Notes: generated by a model from the letters alone, not told the origin. Counted from the stretch's first letter, positions 53,338 to 62,827 are shown. The stretch is 64,000 bases of DNA from Sulfurospirillum diekertiae (GCF_002309535.1 NZ_CP023275.1:1674001-1738000), one strand, 5' to 3'. Translations and numbers: made by a program.

Positions 53338-54456
53338 ATGAACGGATTTAGCATAGAAGAATCAAAATGTGTTTACGGCGCTAAAATCAAAGTTATTGGT
53401 GTTGGTGGCGGTGGTGGTAACATGATTAACCACATGGTAAGAGAAGGTATTAGTGGTATCGATCTTATTGCTGCAAACACTGACGCTCAAGCCCTTGAAA
53501 ACTGTTTAGCAAAAACAAAAATTCAATTGGGCAAAAAAGGTCTGGGAGCTGGTATGCGACCAGAAATTGGCAAAGAATCAGCATTAGAAAGTTATGAAGA
53601 GATCAAAAGTTCTTTAGAAAAAGCAGATATTGTTTTTATTGCATCCGGTTTTGGTGGTGGAACTGGAACAGGTGCTGCCCCTATTGTTGCACAAGCGGCT
53701 AAAGAAGTCGGTGCACTTACCGTTGCTGTTGTCACTCGCCCTTTTATGTTTGAAGGAAAGAAAAGAGCTAAACTTGCAGAGATGGGGATTAATGAACTTC
53801 GTAAAGAGAGTGATTCTATCGTTATTATCCCTAATGATAAACTGCTTTCCATCGTTGATGCCAAATTTGGAATCAAAGATAGCTTTAGAATCGTTGATGA
53901 TGTTTTAAGTCGTGCTGTTAGTGGTATGAGTTTAGTGGTTCTTTCTTCAGGTCAAAGTGATATTAACGTTGACTTTGCAGATGTCCAAACCGTTATGAGT
54001 CATCGTGGTATGGCACTCATGGGTATTGGTGAGAGCACAGGCGATGATGCAGCCATTGAAGCAATCAAGAGTGCTATTGAATCACCTCTTCTTGATAACA
54101 TGTCAATTAACGGTGCACTTGGTGTCTTGGTTCACTTCCAAATTCCAGCTAGTTATCCTATTACAGAGATCAGCAATGCAATGAGTCTTATTCTTGACTG
54201 TGCTGATGAAGACGCTGATGTTATCTTTGGTACAACGACCAGTGAAGACATGGCAGACAACTCTGTTCGAGTTACCATTGTTGCGACAGGCTTTGAAAAT
54301 AAAGTTGAAGCCTCAAAAGAACTCAAGATGCTTAATAACAATCAAGAATCAATCAAAAAAGAGCGTATTTTACGTATGAAAAAAGTAAGTGGTGGCTATG
54401 AGGGACAAGATGACTATCTTGATATCCCAACGTACATTAGACACCAAATGGATTAA
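53338..54456 (+). CDS. ftsZ: Cell division protein FtsZ
   Basis: The tubulin-like GTPase that forms the division ring. The 372 residues include VIGVGGGGGNMINHM, the tubulin signature FGGGTGTGAAPIV near 104, and NPDKLL-type IPNDKLLSI. The conserved C-terminal peptide, which binds FtsA, reads DDYLDIPTYIRHQ. The C-terminal linker is short. GAGGTATG precedes the ATG. A terminator follows. Confidence 0.98.
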   Translation: MNGFSIEESKCVYGAKIKVIGVGGGGGNMINHMVREGISGIDLIAANTDAQALENCLAKTKIQLGKKGLGAGMRPEIGKESALESYEEIKSSLEKADIVFIASGFGGGTGTGAAPIVAQAAKEVGALTVAVVTRPFMFEGKKRAKLAEMGINELRKESDSIVIIPNDKLLSIVDAKFGIKDSFRIVDDVLSRAVSGMSLVVLSSGQSDINVDFADVQTVMSHRGMALMGIGESTGDDAAIEAIKSAIESPLLDNMSINGALGVLVHFQIPASYPITEISNAMSLILDCADEDADVIFGTTTSEDMADNSVRVTIVATGFENKVEASKELKMLNNNQESIKKERILRMKKVSGGYEGQDDYLDIPTYIRHQMD

Positions 54457-54482
54457 GTAACCCTCTCACCCCTCTTCTATGC

Positions 54483-54513
54483 AAAAGGAGGAAGCTAAAA
54501 GCTTCTTCCTTTT
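54483..54513. terminator. Terminator after ftsZ
   Basis: A 13-bp stem with one G-T pair (54483-54495 with 54501-54513), loop TAAAA, with A-rich left and T-rich right flanks. It serves ftsZ and also the convergent gene whose stop is at 54512. Confidence 0.8.
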
Positions 54514-54982
54514 ATCGTTGACTTAAAAATCCTCGTCTTATAAATAAACCAAATTGGGCAACCATCAAGAATTTCATAACCCATTCACTCTGTTTATGCA
54601 TCGTTGCAAAGGCTTCCGTTACTGTCTCAGCCGAACCTAGTTGTTGTGCATGGACAATAAATGGCGTATAGTAAAAGAGAAAGAGCCCTGTAGTTATCAC
54701 ACAAATAAGAGACAAAACAAATGAGAGAAAATCATAGTTTTTACCCATCATCCAAACTTGCACTTCATAGATAATGCTGTAAAGTGCTATAAAACCTATT
54801 AGAATATTCATCTTCAAAAAGAATTGTGTCATTAGAATACCACTTTGAAAATGAGTGAGAACACCATCTCCTAGATATTTTTGCGGAAAAAAGATCACTG
54901 GGGCTATAAATGCACCTGCTGCGATTTCAACACCAATGGCAATACCCAACATTACCAAATAAACGACCATTAAACTTTTCAT
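54512..54982 (-). CDS. Four-helix membrane protein, DUF4149/TMEM205-like
   Basis: A 156-residue inner-membrane protein with four predicted helices. The pattern (GVEIAAGAFIAPVIFFP near the start and a long acidic/polar helix HAQQLGSAETVTEAFATMHK before the last helix) resembles DUF4149, whose function is unknown. It follows prmC by two bases and is in the same operon. Confidence 0.65.
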   Translation of the reverse strand: MKSLMVVYLVMLGIAIGVEIAAGAFIAPVIFFPQKYLGDGVLTHFQSGILMTQFFLKMNILIGFIALYSIIYEVQVWMMGKNYDFLSFVLSLICVITTGLFLFYYTPFIVHAQQLGSAETVTEAFATMHKQSEWVMKFLMVAQFGLFIRRGFLSQR

Positions 54983-54984
54983 TT

Positions 54985-55800
54985 CTACTCCTTAATCCAA
55001 AATCCACGGTCTAATCCCGCTAAATCTTTATAAAAGTCCACTGCTAAACCTCTCTTTTCTGTATACTGGCAAATAGCCTTGCGTTGATCATACCCCATTT
55101 CACAGACGAGCACTTTTGCTTTTCGTTCCTGAAAAAGGTCAATAATATGACACAGCATTTCATCACCTTTTACGCCACCATAAAGTGCCAAGGATGGTTC
55201 AAAAGAAAGTCCTATTCCTAAGGGCTCTTCATTGGCAATATAAGGAGGGTTTGAAACAATCATATCAATCTCACCGCTCACACCATCTATATAACTTCCC
55301 TCAAGAAACGTTATTTTGTCACTAACACCATGTTTCTTTGCATTCTGTTTGCTTACATGTAAAGCCTCATTTGAAATATCTATCGCTGTCAATCTTGCAT
55401 GAGGGAGTAAAAGTGAGAGCATAATTGAGATAATTCCACTACCACAGCCAATTTCAACGATATGAGCATCAGAAGAAAGCTCTTTAGCTAATGCCACGGC
55501 TTTATCGACCAATATCTCGGTTTCAGGTCTTGGAATAAGAACGCGCATGTCGACATCAAAAACTCTATCATAAAAACTGGCACGTCCTAAAATATACTCT
55601 AAAGGCTCATGGTTTTTGCGACGTTGTAACAATTCTTTTAAATGTTTATTTTCACCTATTTCATCCTCGCTATGACTTATAAGCCAACTCATCTCATAGC
55701 CTAATACTTCACTTAAAAGGATCATCGCTTCTTTTTGAGGAATATCTGTCACCTCACGCAATTGCTCAGCACTTTGTACTAAGAGTTCTTTAATGCGCAA
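54985..55800 (-). CDS. prmC: Release factor glutamine methyltransferase
   Basis: PrmC (HemK) methylates the GGQ glutamine of peptide release factors. With TTG at 55800 as start it has 271 residues beginning (M)RIKELLVQSAEQ, and an AAGGTGA ribosome site fits. An ATG six codons earlier is also in frame but lies further inside the protease gene. The helical N-domain is followed by the SAM fold: VEIGCGSGIISIML near 120 and the catalytic VSNPPYIANEEP near 190. It overlaps the M48 gene by 11 bases. Confidence 0.93.
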   Translation of the reverse strand: MRIKELLVQSAEQLREVTDIPQKEAMILLSEVLGYEMSWLISHSEDEIGENKHLKELLQRRKNHEPLEYILGRASFYDRVFDVDMRVLIPRPETEILVDKAVALAKELSSDAHIVEIGCGSGIISIMLSLLLPHARLTAIDISNEALHVSKQNAKKHGVSDKITFLEGSYIDGVSGEIDMIVSNPPYIANEEPLGIGLSFEPSLALYGGVKGDEMLCHIIDLFQERKAKVLVCEMGYDQRKAICQYTEKRGLAVDFYKDLAGLDRGFWIKE

Positions 55801-56554
55801 GTGCTTCACCTTCTTCAAAATGCATGCCTAATTTTTTTAGTCTTTCAGTTAATGGTGGATGGGTGAAATAAAGTGCAATCGTTAAAGGATGCGAAAAAGG
55901 GAAACTTTTATTTTCATCAGCAAGTTTAACCAAAGCAGATGCAAGTGCTTCTTTGCTTTCGCAAACACTACCATATTCATCGGCTCGGTATTCATTGTAA
56001 CGACTCAAAAGTCCAAAAAGAGGCATTAAGATAAACGAGACAACGGGAGATAATAAGAGAAAAAGCACCATAATACTGGCAGCAGATTTGTTTACATGTA
56101 AAGAATCAAAAAGCTCTACAGGGAGATTTCCAAAGAGAGCAAACATCACAAAAAGCATTAAAGCACTTGATGCAATATTTTTAAGAATATCTTTGTGGGT
56201 AAAATGCCCCAGTTCATGCCCAAGTACAGCCAACAACTCATGTTTTTCCAATTTGGCGATTAAGGTATCGAAAAGTACAACGCGTTTAGAACTACCCAGT
56301 CCACCAAAATAAGCATTAAGTCTATTGTCACGTTTACTCGCATCCAAACTAAAAACACCGCTACTCTTCAACCCTGCTTTATTCAAAAGTGCTTCAATAG
56401 AACTTTTAAGGTTTTCATCTTCAAGAGGAGTGAGCTTATTGAATAATGGAACGATAATAATCGGATAGATCATATTGATAAATAAAATAACCACAAAAGA
56501 GAATAAAAACCCATAAAACCACCAATAGTTATATGCCATAATAATCACACTCAT
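55790..56554 (-). CDS. M48 (Ste24/HtpX-type) metalloprotease, catalytic part
   Basis: A 254-residue membrane metalloprotease fragment with the zinc motif HELGHFTH near residue 116 and the downstream Glu in YNEYRADEYG near 190. Two membrane segments lie between them, and FNKLTPLED comes before, as in Ste24-like proteins. In that family a five-helix N-terminal domain precedes this part in one chain of about 410 residues. Here that domain is encoded by the adjacent frame at 56551-57012. The two overlap as ATGA, so this is either a coupled two-part protein or a frameshifted gene. Confidence 0.82.
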   Translation of the reverse strand: MSVIIMAYNYWWFYGFLFSFVVILFINMIYPIIIVPLFNKLTPLEDENLKSSIEALLNKAGLKSSGVFSLDASKRDNRLNAYFGGLGSSKRVVLFDTLIAKLEKHELLAVLGHELGHFTHKDILKNIASSALMLFVMFALFGNLPVELFDSLHVNKSAASIMVLFLLLSPVVSFILMPLFGLLSRYNEYRADEYGSVCESKEALASALVKLADENKSFPFSHPLTIALYFTHPPLTERLKKLGMHFEEGEALAH

Positions 56555-57012
56555 AGCCCAAAAAAATGCCCCCCAAACAAAATAAACATTAAGATTGATT
56601 TGATCTGATCTAAAACAAATGTTTTAACATTAATCGTAGAAAAACCAAATTTTTTATCAAGTCCAAATGTTTGGTACAAATCAAAAGGGAGGAGCAAAAC
56701 ATAATTGATAGCAATAAAACTCATCACAAAAAGGACAGAGCGCACTGCTTCATTTCCAATATGGACTGTTGCCTCAAGCGCAGTAAGTCCAAAAGCAATC
56801 CAACCAAAAAAGAGAATAAAATCAAAAAAGGAGGAGACTAAAGAGAGCTTTTGTGATGCTATCTTGTACGCTGCTGCTTTGGCATAATTCGATGGAGAGA
56901 GGATAATTGCTTTCAAAATGCGTGCTTGAGTAACAAAACCTATTTCCATAAAGGCAGCATACATTTTAATTAAGAGATAAAGTATGTAAATGAGTATAAT
57001 AAATTCTAACAT
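56551..57012 (-). CDS. M48 protease N-terminal membrane domain, separate frame
   Basis: A 153-residue polytopic protein that corresponds to the Peptidase_M48_N domain of Ste24-like proteases: ARILKAIILSPSNYAKAAAY, then LPFDLYQTFGLDKKFGF and STINVKTFVLDQIKS. It ends GGHFFGL just after a run of six G (plus-strand C at 56569-56574) and seven T. In the other frame the same DNA reads GAFFWAMSVIIMAYN, which would continue the membrane helix smoothly into the catalytic part. One extra G (seven) would fuse the two into one protein of about 407 residues. Confidence 0.72.
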   Translation of the reverse strand: MLEFIILIYILYLLIKMYAAFMEIGFVTQARILKAIILSPSNYAKAAAYKIASQKLSLVSSFFDFILFFGWIAFGLTALEATVHIGNEAVRSVLFVMSFIAINYVLLLPFDLYQTFGLDKKFGFSTINVKTFVLDQIKSILMFILFGGHFFGL

Positions 57013-57224
57013 AAAGCCTTGTTCCTTTGTCTAATTGAAAAACGTTATCATACCAGTTTTTCATCAATATTATCTAAACCGATATAACACATTTACAACG
57101 CATGCATGCTATTATTTTCACGGAAATTAGTTTTCCTTCTCATTTCTATACCCATAAAATTGATTTAAATATTTTATTAGGAAAATGAGTTTACAATCAA
57201 GATATAGAACAAAAAGGGGTTAAA

Positions 57225-58835
57225 ATGACAATTTCTAAACAACTGATGATTCTGCTATCCATCGCAATCATAGGGACTTGTGCCATCTTTGGTATTAGTA
57301 TGAAAGAACTAGATAAAGTCTATGAAGAAACAAATTATAGCAATGTTAATTCGCTTCCAAGTATTCTTATACTGAATGATATCACAGTTGATGCGCTCAG
57401 ACTTCGATTGGTTTTATGGGAGCATATTTCGCAAGAAGATAAAGGATCAAACGATAAAAGTGCAACGGGAATTAAAACCAGTTTGGCGAATATTAGTAAA
57501 CTACTTAAAAACTATGAGTCATTTGTAAGTGATGATAAAGATAGAGACATGCTTAGCAAAGATATTACAAGTTTTGAACAGTATGCTACTATTGCGCAAG
57601 ACGTTATCAAATTATCAGAAACAGGGCATAAACTTGAAGCAGGAAATTTCCTCAACAAAAGTAGACCTACATTAAAAAATTTCACAGCTGCTTTAGATGC
57701 ACATATGAAATATAATTCAGATATTGCAAAAGACTCTGCAACCACTGCTGCTCATGAAAAACAAAGTGCTAACACTATCATGATTATTCTCTCTCTTATC
57801 ATTATTGGCTCAACAATTTTCATCAGTATTCTTATCCGTAATAACATCATGCAAGGTGTTCATCTTGTACGTGATAGTATTGCTAATTTTGTTCGCACTA
57901 AAGAGCTTAATTTCCGTATTAAATACGAGAAATCAAATGAGATCAAAGAGATGGTTGATAGCTTCAATGCATTGGTTGAAACTCTTGAAAGCACTATTGT
58001 TGATGCCAAAGCCTCTTCCAGTGAAAATGCTTCTGTATCGCATGAACTGAGTACCACCAGTATGCAAATTGGGCGTAATGCTGAACAAAGTTCTACGATT
58101 GTAGAGAATACAATCCAAGAGATTCAAACCATTAAGACCTTTGTTCAAGAAACCGCTACGCTTTCTGAAACGATGAAACAAAATATTGCAACAGCAGGTC
58201 ATCGACTGGACAATGCTAAAAATGAAGTTATTACGCTTCGCAATGAAGTCGAATCTGCAAGTGAAGCTGAAACTGCCCTTGCTCAAAAATTAGAGCAAAT
58301 GAGCCATGATGCAGAGCAAGTGAAGCAAATCTTAACGGTCATTTCGGATATTGCCGATCAAACCAATTTGCTTGCACTCAATGCCGCTATTGAAGCTGCT
58401 AGGGCGGGAGAACATGGTCGTGGATTTGCGGTTGTTGCCGATGAAGTACGAAAGCTCGCTGAAAGAACTCAAAGTTCACTGACTGAGATTAACGCAACGA
58501 TTAATGTCATTGTTCAATCCATTGTCGACTCATCTGAACAGATGGGAAGAAATGCTAAAAACATTCAAAGACTATCGACGGTTTCCAGTGGTGTTGAAAC
58601 GACAATTTTGGGAACAACACAAGTGATGAAAGAGAGCGTTGATTCCGTAACAACCAGTGCCCAAAACTCACAAAAGATTTCACAGGACACCGATAAAATC
58701 GTCAGTATGGTGAGCAACATCAATACGTTGACAAGTCAAAATGCAAGAAGCGTAGAAGAAATCGCTGCAGCAGCGGACCATCTCTCACGTTTAGCTGAAA
58801 ATCTCAACAACAAACTCAATCAGTTCAGATCATAA
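57225..58835 (+). CDS. Methyl-accepting chemotaxis protein, four-helix-bundle type
   Basis: A 536-residue chemoreceptor. Membrane helices at about 5-25 and 185-205 flank a helical periplasmic domain of the 4HB type. A HAMP-like region leads to the signalling domain, whose tip has [20 protein letters not shown] and [20 protein letters not shown] near 385-420, the CheA/CheW-binding hairpin. The ligand is unknown. The 212-base upstream gap has no ORF; I saw no convincing sigma-28 box. A weak hairpin with one G-T pair (58845-58853 with 58861-58869) may terminate it. Confidence 0.93.
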   Translation: MTISKQLMILLSIAIIGTCAIFGISMKELDKVYEETNYSNVNSLPSILILNDITVDALRLRLVLWEHISQEDKGSNDKSATGIKTSLANISKLLKNYESFVSDDKDRDMLSKDITSFEQYATIAQDVIKLSETGHKLEAGNFLNKSRPTLKNFTAALDAHMKYNSDIAKDSATTAAHEKQSANTIMIILSLIIIGSTIFISILIRNNIMQGVHLVRDSIANFVRTKELNFRIKYEKSNEIKEMVDSFNALVETLESTIVDAKASSSENASVSHELSTTSMQIGRNAEQSSTIVENTIQEIQTIKTFVQETATLSETMKQNIATAGHRLDNAKNEVITLRNEVESASEAETALAQKLEQMSHDAEQVKQILTVISDIADQTNLLALNAAIEAARAGEHGRGFAVVADEVRKLAERTQSSLTEINATINVIVQSIVDSSEQMGRNAKNIQRLSTVSSGVETTILGTTQVMKESVDSVTTSAQNSQKISQDTDKIVSMVSNINTLTSQNARSVEEIAAAADHLSRLAENLNNKLNQFRS

Positions 58836-58892
58836 CCAACTTTTAGGGTAAAGTCCAAAGCTTTATCCTCTTCTTCCTTCTCATGTTAATGG

Positions 58893-58898
58893 TATAAT
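58893..58898 (+). promoter_or_regulatory. Extended -10 promoter for the ABC-F gene
   Basis: TGGTATAAT, an extended -10 with consensus TATAAT at 58893-58898, lies 24 bases before the start codon. CGGAG follows as ribosome site. Confidence 0.6.
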
Positions 58899-58922
58899 AC
58901 GCGCAAAAACAACGGAGTACAT

Positions 58923-60881
58923 TTGGCACTTTTAGATTTAATCGGCATTAGCAAAGCATATGAAACTCAAAAAATTTTAACAGACGTTGACTTTTCCTTA
59001 CATGAAGGTGAGCGTGTTGCAATCATTGGTAAAAATGGCGGTGGAAAATCTACACTGATGAAAATCGTTTTTGGCACATTGGAAACCGATGATGGAAGAC
59101 GTATTCTTCAAAAAAATATTAAAGTTGGTATGTTAGATCAAACCCCTCGCTTTAAAGAAGGAATGAATGTTAAAGAAGCGATTGAAGAAGAACTCAAAGA
59201 GCTCAAAATGGCAAGGGTTCGTTATGAAGAGGTCATTAAGATACTTGAATCTGACTACCATAATGAAGCGCTACTTGCAGAGCAGAGCCAACTCGTCACT
59301 TTTTTGGATTTGCATGATGCATGGAGTTTAGATGAAAAGATTGAGCAAGTTTTACAAGAATTTGATCTCAAACAGTTTGAACAAAGTGATGTCAATCTCT
59401 TAAGTGGCGGCGAGCAACGACGTGTGACACTCGCTGGTCTCATCCTTCAAAAACCTGACATTTTACTACTGGATGAGCCAACGAACCATTTAGATGTTTA
59501 TATGGTCGAGTTTTTAGAGCAGATGCTTTTAAAATCAAAATTTACCCTTCTCTTTATCTCCCATGATCGTTATTTTATCGACCATTTAGCAACACGAACG
59601 ATTGAAATTGATGATGGAAAAGTGAGGAGTTTTGAAGGTGGTTATGAAAACTATCTTACATGTAAAGAGTTATTGATCTTATCTTTACAAAAACAGCATG
59701 AAAATCTCCTCAAATACCTCAAAGGGGAAGAAGAGTGGTTAAAACGTGGTGTCAAAGCGAGGCTCAAACGTAATGAAGGGCGAAAACAGAGAGTTTTTGA
59801 ACTACGTGAGTCTGCCAAAAAAAATCCTTCTTTGGTCCGAAAACTTAAACTGGAATTAGAGAGAGAAAAGCACAATTTCAATGGTGAGAAGATTATCAAT
59901 AAGCAAAAAATGCTTTTTGAGATGTATAACATCCATAAAAAATTGGGCGATAAGCTTCTCATTAAAGATTTTAGTACCCGTATTTTACAAAAAGATCGTA
60001 TTGCCATTGTTGGTAAAAATGGAGCAGGAAAATCAACACTTTTAAAAATTCTACTCGGTGATCTCAACGTTGATAGTGGAAATTTTGATAAAGGTGAATT
60101 TAAAGTAGGTTATTTTGATCAACAACGAGCTATGCTCGATGATACTAAAAACCTCATAGAAACTTTTTGTCCTAATGGAGGCGATAGGGTTGATGTCAAA
60201 GGAAAAAATCTTCACGTCTTTGGCTATCTAAAAGACTTTCTCTTTCCAAAAGAAGATCTAAACAAAAAGATCGGCATCCTCAGTGGCGGTGAAAAAAATC
60301 GTGTTGCCCTCGCCCTGCTCTTTTCTCAAGAAGTAGATTGCCTTATTCTCGATGAACCAACCAATGATCTGGATATTCCAACCATCAATATTTTAGAAGA
60401 GTACATCCAAAGTTTTGCTGGCGCAGTCATTTTTGTCAGCCATGATCGTTACTTTGTGGATAAAATTGCAGCTAAGCTCTATGTCTTTAAGGGCGAAGGC
60501 ATCATTGAGGAGAGTTATCAAAGCTACAGTGAATATTTAGAGATTGAAAAAGAGATTAAAGAGCTTGACGCAATGGAATCAGCTCAAGAAGCACCCTGGA
60601 TTGAAAAAGAAGAACCAAAAGTGCAAAAAGCAAAAGAGAGTGTGCCTACAAAACTGAGCTACAAAGAGCAGCGTGCACTTGAAACACTACCGTTACAAAT
60701 TCAAGCACTTGAAGACGAAATTGCCGCCACAAAAAAATGTCTTGAAAATCCTGAATGCTATCAGCAAATAGGACTAAGTACACTGAGTCAAAGATTAGAA
60801 GAGAAAGAGGCACTCTTAGAGCCGATGATTGAAGAGCTATTGGAGATAGAAGAAAAAGCAGAGATGTTGCAAAGAGGTTAA
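58923..60881 (+). CDS. ABC-F family ATPase (Uup-like)
   Basis: A 652-residue soluble protein with two ABC ATPase domains and no membrane segments; ABC-F proteins act on the ribosome. Walker A motifs are GKNGGGKST near 37 and GKNGAGKST near 363. Signatures are LSGGEQRRVTLA and LSGGEKNRVALA, and Walker B motifs LLLDEPTNHLD and LILDEPTNDLD. The linker between the domains is the P-site tRNA interaction motif region, rich in Arg and Lys. A C-terminal coiled coil (about 575-650) is like that of Uup. The start is TTG 58923 with GGAG ahead. It is more likely a housekeeping Uup/EttA type than an antibiotic-resistance type. Confidence 0.93.
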   Translation: MALLDLIGISKAYETQKILTDVDFSLHEGERVAIIGKNGGGKSTLMKIVFGTLETDDGRRILQKNIKVGMLDQTPRFKEGMNVKEAIEEELKELKMARVRYEEVIKILESDYHNEALLAEQSQLVTFLDLHDAWSLDEKIEQVLQEFDLKQFEQSDVNLLSGGEQRRVTLAGLILQKPDILLLDEPTNHLDVYMVEFLEQMLLKSKFTLLFISHDRYFIDHLATRTIEIDDGKVRSFEGGYENYLTCKELLILSLQKQHENLLKYLKGEEEWLKRGVKARLKRNEGRKQRVFELRESAKKNPSLVRKLKLELEREKHNFNGEKIINKQKMLFEMYNIHKKLGDKLLIKDFSTRILQKDRIAIVGKNGAGKSTLLKILLGDLNVDSGNFDKGEFKVGYFDQQRAMLDDTKNLIETFCPNGGDRVDVKGKNLHVFGYLKDFLFPKEDLNKKIGILSGGEKNRVALALLFSQEVDCLILDEPTNDLDIPTINILEEYIQSFAGAVIFVSHDRYFVDKIAAKLYVFKGEGIIEESYQSYSEYLEIEKEIKELDAMESAQEAPWIEKEEPKVQKAKESVPTKLSYKEQRALETLPLQIQALEDEIAATKKCLENPECYQQIGLSTLSQRLEEKEALLEPMIEELLEIEEKAEMLQRG

Positions 60882-60891
60882 ACCTCTTTGC
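60869..60891. terminator. Bidirectional terminator between ABC-F and chemoreceptor genes
   Basis: A perfect 11-bp inverted repeat (60869-60879 with 60881-60891) around one base. In practice it is a 9-bp stem with a five-base loop that contains the ABC-F stop codon. The convergent chemoreceptor stops at 60894. Confidence 0.75.
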
Positions 60892-60893
60892 CT

Positions 60894-62483
60894 TTAAGCT
60901 TTAAACGTTGAAAGTGTAGAATCTAGATTTTGAGAAGAGTCAAGCATTCGCTGAGAAATATGTGAAAGTTCTTCTGCAATTTTTTCATTGTTGTTGGATA
61001 AACTTAGCGTGCGCTTCATCTGCTCCATCATTTGATTTGTTAAGTGTGAAATCTCAACGACTTTTTTAGAAGCTTTTTTCGAAACCTCAATAGATTCTAA
61101 TGTACGATTTTTTGTCTCTTCAGTTGCATTTTGAACATCAAATGCACTTTGTGAAATGCGATTAATATTTTCAGCATTCACTTCCATATTACTGCTAAGT
61201 TGTGTGACCCCTTGAACAATGACACTAATTGTAGCATCAATCTCTGCGAGCGATTTTTGTGTACGTTCTGCAAGCTTTCGTACTTCATCAGCAACAACCG
61301 CAAATCCACGACCATGTTCTCCTGCACGAGCCGCTTCAATGGCAGCATTGAGCGCAAGTAAATTGGTCTGATCCGCAATATCTTTGATCATCGCCAAAAC
61401 ACCTTTAATTTGATCGGTTTGCGAAACTACATTTTGAATTTGGTGTGCCATCTCTTGCTCGGAATCACTTGCTCCGTTGATATTTTGAACAACATCATTC
61501 AAAGCAATGCTCATCTTTTCAAGGACATTAAAGGACGAAGTGTTATCTTCCACGGTATGAATTGCAAGCTCTTCTGAGAGATCAAGATCCGTTTCAATAT
61601 CTTTCATGAGATCAAACGACATCTTAATTTGATGCGCTTGGTCTACGACACCTTTGGAAAATTCAACGGCATTGGTATTGAGTGTTTCTCCTGTATGTTC
61701 AACATTTTGAGAAATTTTTTGAGATGAAAGAATAATAGATTGAATTTTTTCGATGAAAATATTAATATATTGAGCAATATCACCCATCTCATCTTGACTA
61801 TTAATCTGTACCCGAGCTGTTAAATCACCGTTTCCGCTTGATAAATCTTTAATTCTTTCCAATAAAATTCCCAATGGATTTCCCACAACACGTTTTAACA
61901 CCAACATAATGAGCACGGAAGTAATGAGCAATGAAAGGACAAAAATACTAATGAGTTTCCAACTGATCGCACCAATATATTCATCAATTTCTGCAAATGA
62001 AAACGTCATATCCATCACACCAAGCACATCGCCTTTTTGAGAGGTAGCATGACACGCTAAACAATCTTGTTCAGCAATTAGAGGTTTTAAAAGTCTTAAA
62101 CGATGCCCTTTTGCATCATCAAGAGTCACGCTATGCTGTACAGGATTTTTAAAGATACCAATGACAGCTTCATCCGTAGAAGGTTTTGCATTAATACCAA
62201 AAGTATCGATCACCACTTGTGATTGGTGGATTTTAAGCTCTTGTATCCCTTTCATTTCCCCAGCATCTTTCAATGACTTTTCAATCAAAGCACGATCCCC
62301 TAAATTCATTGCCGCACGTACGGTTTGGAAAACAGACTGACTAAACAAATTAAGATTATTTTCACTTTGGATCTGAGATGATTTTTTAAACTCATTGACA
62401 ATAAAAAATTGCAAAATAATAAAACTTGTCAAAAGCAAAGGAATGAGAGTTAACCCTATTTTTAAACCTATACCTTTTTTCAT
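60894..62483 (-). CDS. Methyl-accepting chemotaxis protein with heme-type periplasmic sensor
   Basis: A 529-residue chemoreceptor. Membrane helices at about 8-28 and 172-196 flank a periplasmic DUF3365/Tll0287-like domain with CLACH at 141-145, a c-type heme site, followed by [16 protein letters not shown] domain and the signalling domain follow; the tip sequence [20 protein letters not shown] is identical to that in the 57225 receptor. The sensor is of the same type as that of the GGDEF/EAL protein at 2745, so redox or gas taxis is plausible. Its ATG overlaps the upstream STAS-like stop by four bases. Confidence 0.92.
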   Translation of the reverse strand: MKKGIGLKIGLTLIPLLLTSFIILQFFIVNEFKKSSQIQSENNLNLFSQSVFQTVRAAMNLGDRALIEKSLKDAGEMKGIQELKIHQSQVVIDTFGINAKPSTDEAVIGIFKNPVQHSVTLDDAKGHRLRLLKPLIAEQDCLACHATSQKGDVLGVMDMTFSFAEIDEYIGAISWKLISIFVLSLLITSVLIMLVLKRVVGNPLGILLERIKDLSSGNGDLTARVQINSQDEMGDIAQYINIFIEKIQSIILSSQKISQNVEHTGETLNTNAVEFSKGVVDQAHQIKMSFDLMKDIETDLDLSEELAIHTVEDNTSSFNVLEKMSIALNDVVQNINGASDSEQEMAHQIQNVVSQTDQIKGVLAMIKDIADQTNLLALNAAIEAARAGEHGRGFAVVADEVRKLAERTQKSLAEIDATISVIVQGVTQLSSNMEVNAENINRISQSAFDVQNATEETKNRTLESIEVSKKASKKVVEISHLTNQMMEQMKRTLSLSNNNEKIAEELSHISQRMLDSSQNLDSTLSTFKA

Positions 62484-62791
62484 CCTTGCACCCTTCCAAC
62501 ATTCATGATTTCAATCAAATTCATATCATCTAACATCTCATACAGCTCTTCACTACCTACTTTTACATGTAAATTCATTTTGTCCATTTTAATGGACTTG
62601 ATTAAAAAACCTATTACCGATGAAGTAATGATAAAAGAGTCTTGAATCATGAGGTTAATGCTAATATGGGGATGCTGCTCATGCGCTTGGCGAATTGCAT
62701 CTTTGATCGCTTGTGCATTTCCAATTGTCTTAATCGTGCCTGTGATAAGAATATTCACATGCTCACTGTGCACTTTGGTCACTAAATCCAT
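62480..62791 (-). CDS. STAS-like domain protein coupled to a chemoreceptor
   Basis: A 103-residue soluble protein with the alternating strand/helix pattern of STAS (anti-anti-sigma) domains: [41 protein letters not shown] and [19 protein letters not shown]. The serine that is phosphorylated in SpoIIAA-like proteins would be in ITSSVIG. It is the first gene of a two-gene operon with the heme chemoreceptor, so it may modulate that receptor or its signalling array. A TTTACATGTAAA copy is read Leu-His-Val-Lys. Confidence 0.65.
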   Translation of the reverse strand: MDLVTKVHSEHVNILITGTIKTIGNAQAIKDAIRQAHEQHPHISINLMIQDSFIITSSVIGFLIKSIKMDKMNLHVKVGSEELYEMLDDMNLIEIMNVGRVQG

Positions 62792-62821
62792 TGCGTCTCC
62801 AAATACAAAAAATTAACTTTT

Positions 62822-62827
62822 ATTATA
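62822..62827 (-). promoter_or_regulatory. -10 box candidate for the STAS-chemoreceptor operon
   Basis: Consensus TATAAT on the minus strand, 30 bases ahead of the ATG at 62791, in an 86-base gap. GGAGACGC precedes the ATG. No clear -35. Confidence 0.5.

Larger units (their letters stand above)
2731..62582. repeat. Dispersed palindrome family TTACATGTAA (33 copies in this span)
   Basis: Exact copies of TTACATGTAA begin at 2731, 4346, 7492, 9950, 11412, 12549, 13679, 16791, 17051, 17818, 17834, 20322, 25508, 27443, 27463, 28370, 28783, 28974, 35270, 35857, 36422, 39274, 39497, 39585, 40390, 41467, 43227, 47834, 49139, 55353, 56092, 59656 and 62573. Sixteen are the full TTTACATGTAAA and sixteen more have one of the two extra bases. 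Nineteen lie inside genes: fourteen are read Leu-His-Val and five Thr-Cys. Fourteen lie between genes or on a stop codon, although intergenic DNA is a small minority of the window. There are none in 20332-25507, 28984-35269, 43237-47833 or 49149-55352. The span given is the outer limit of the family, not one continuous repeat. Confidence 0.95.

Noticed and set aside
57013..57224. Sigma-28 promoter for the chemoreceptor at 57225
   Set aside because: AT-rich sequence with a GCATGC palindrome, but no box close enough to the Campylobacterota sigma-28 consensus.
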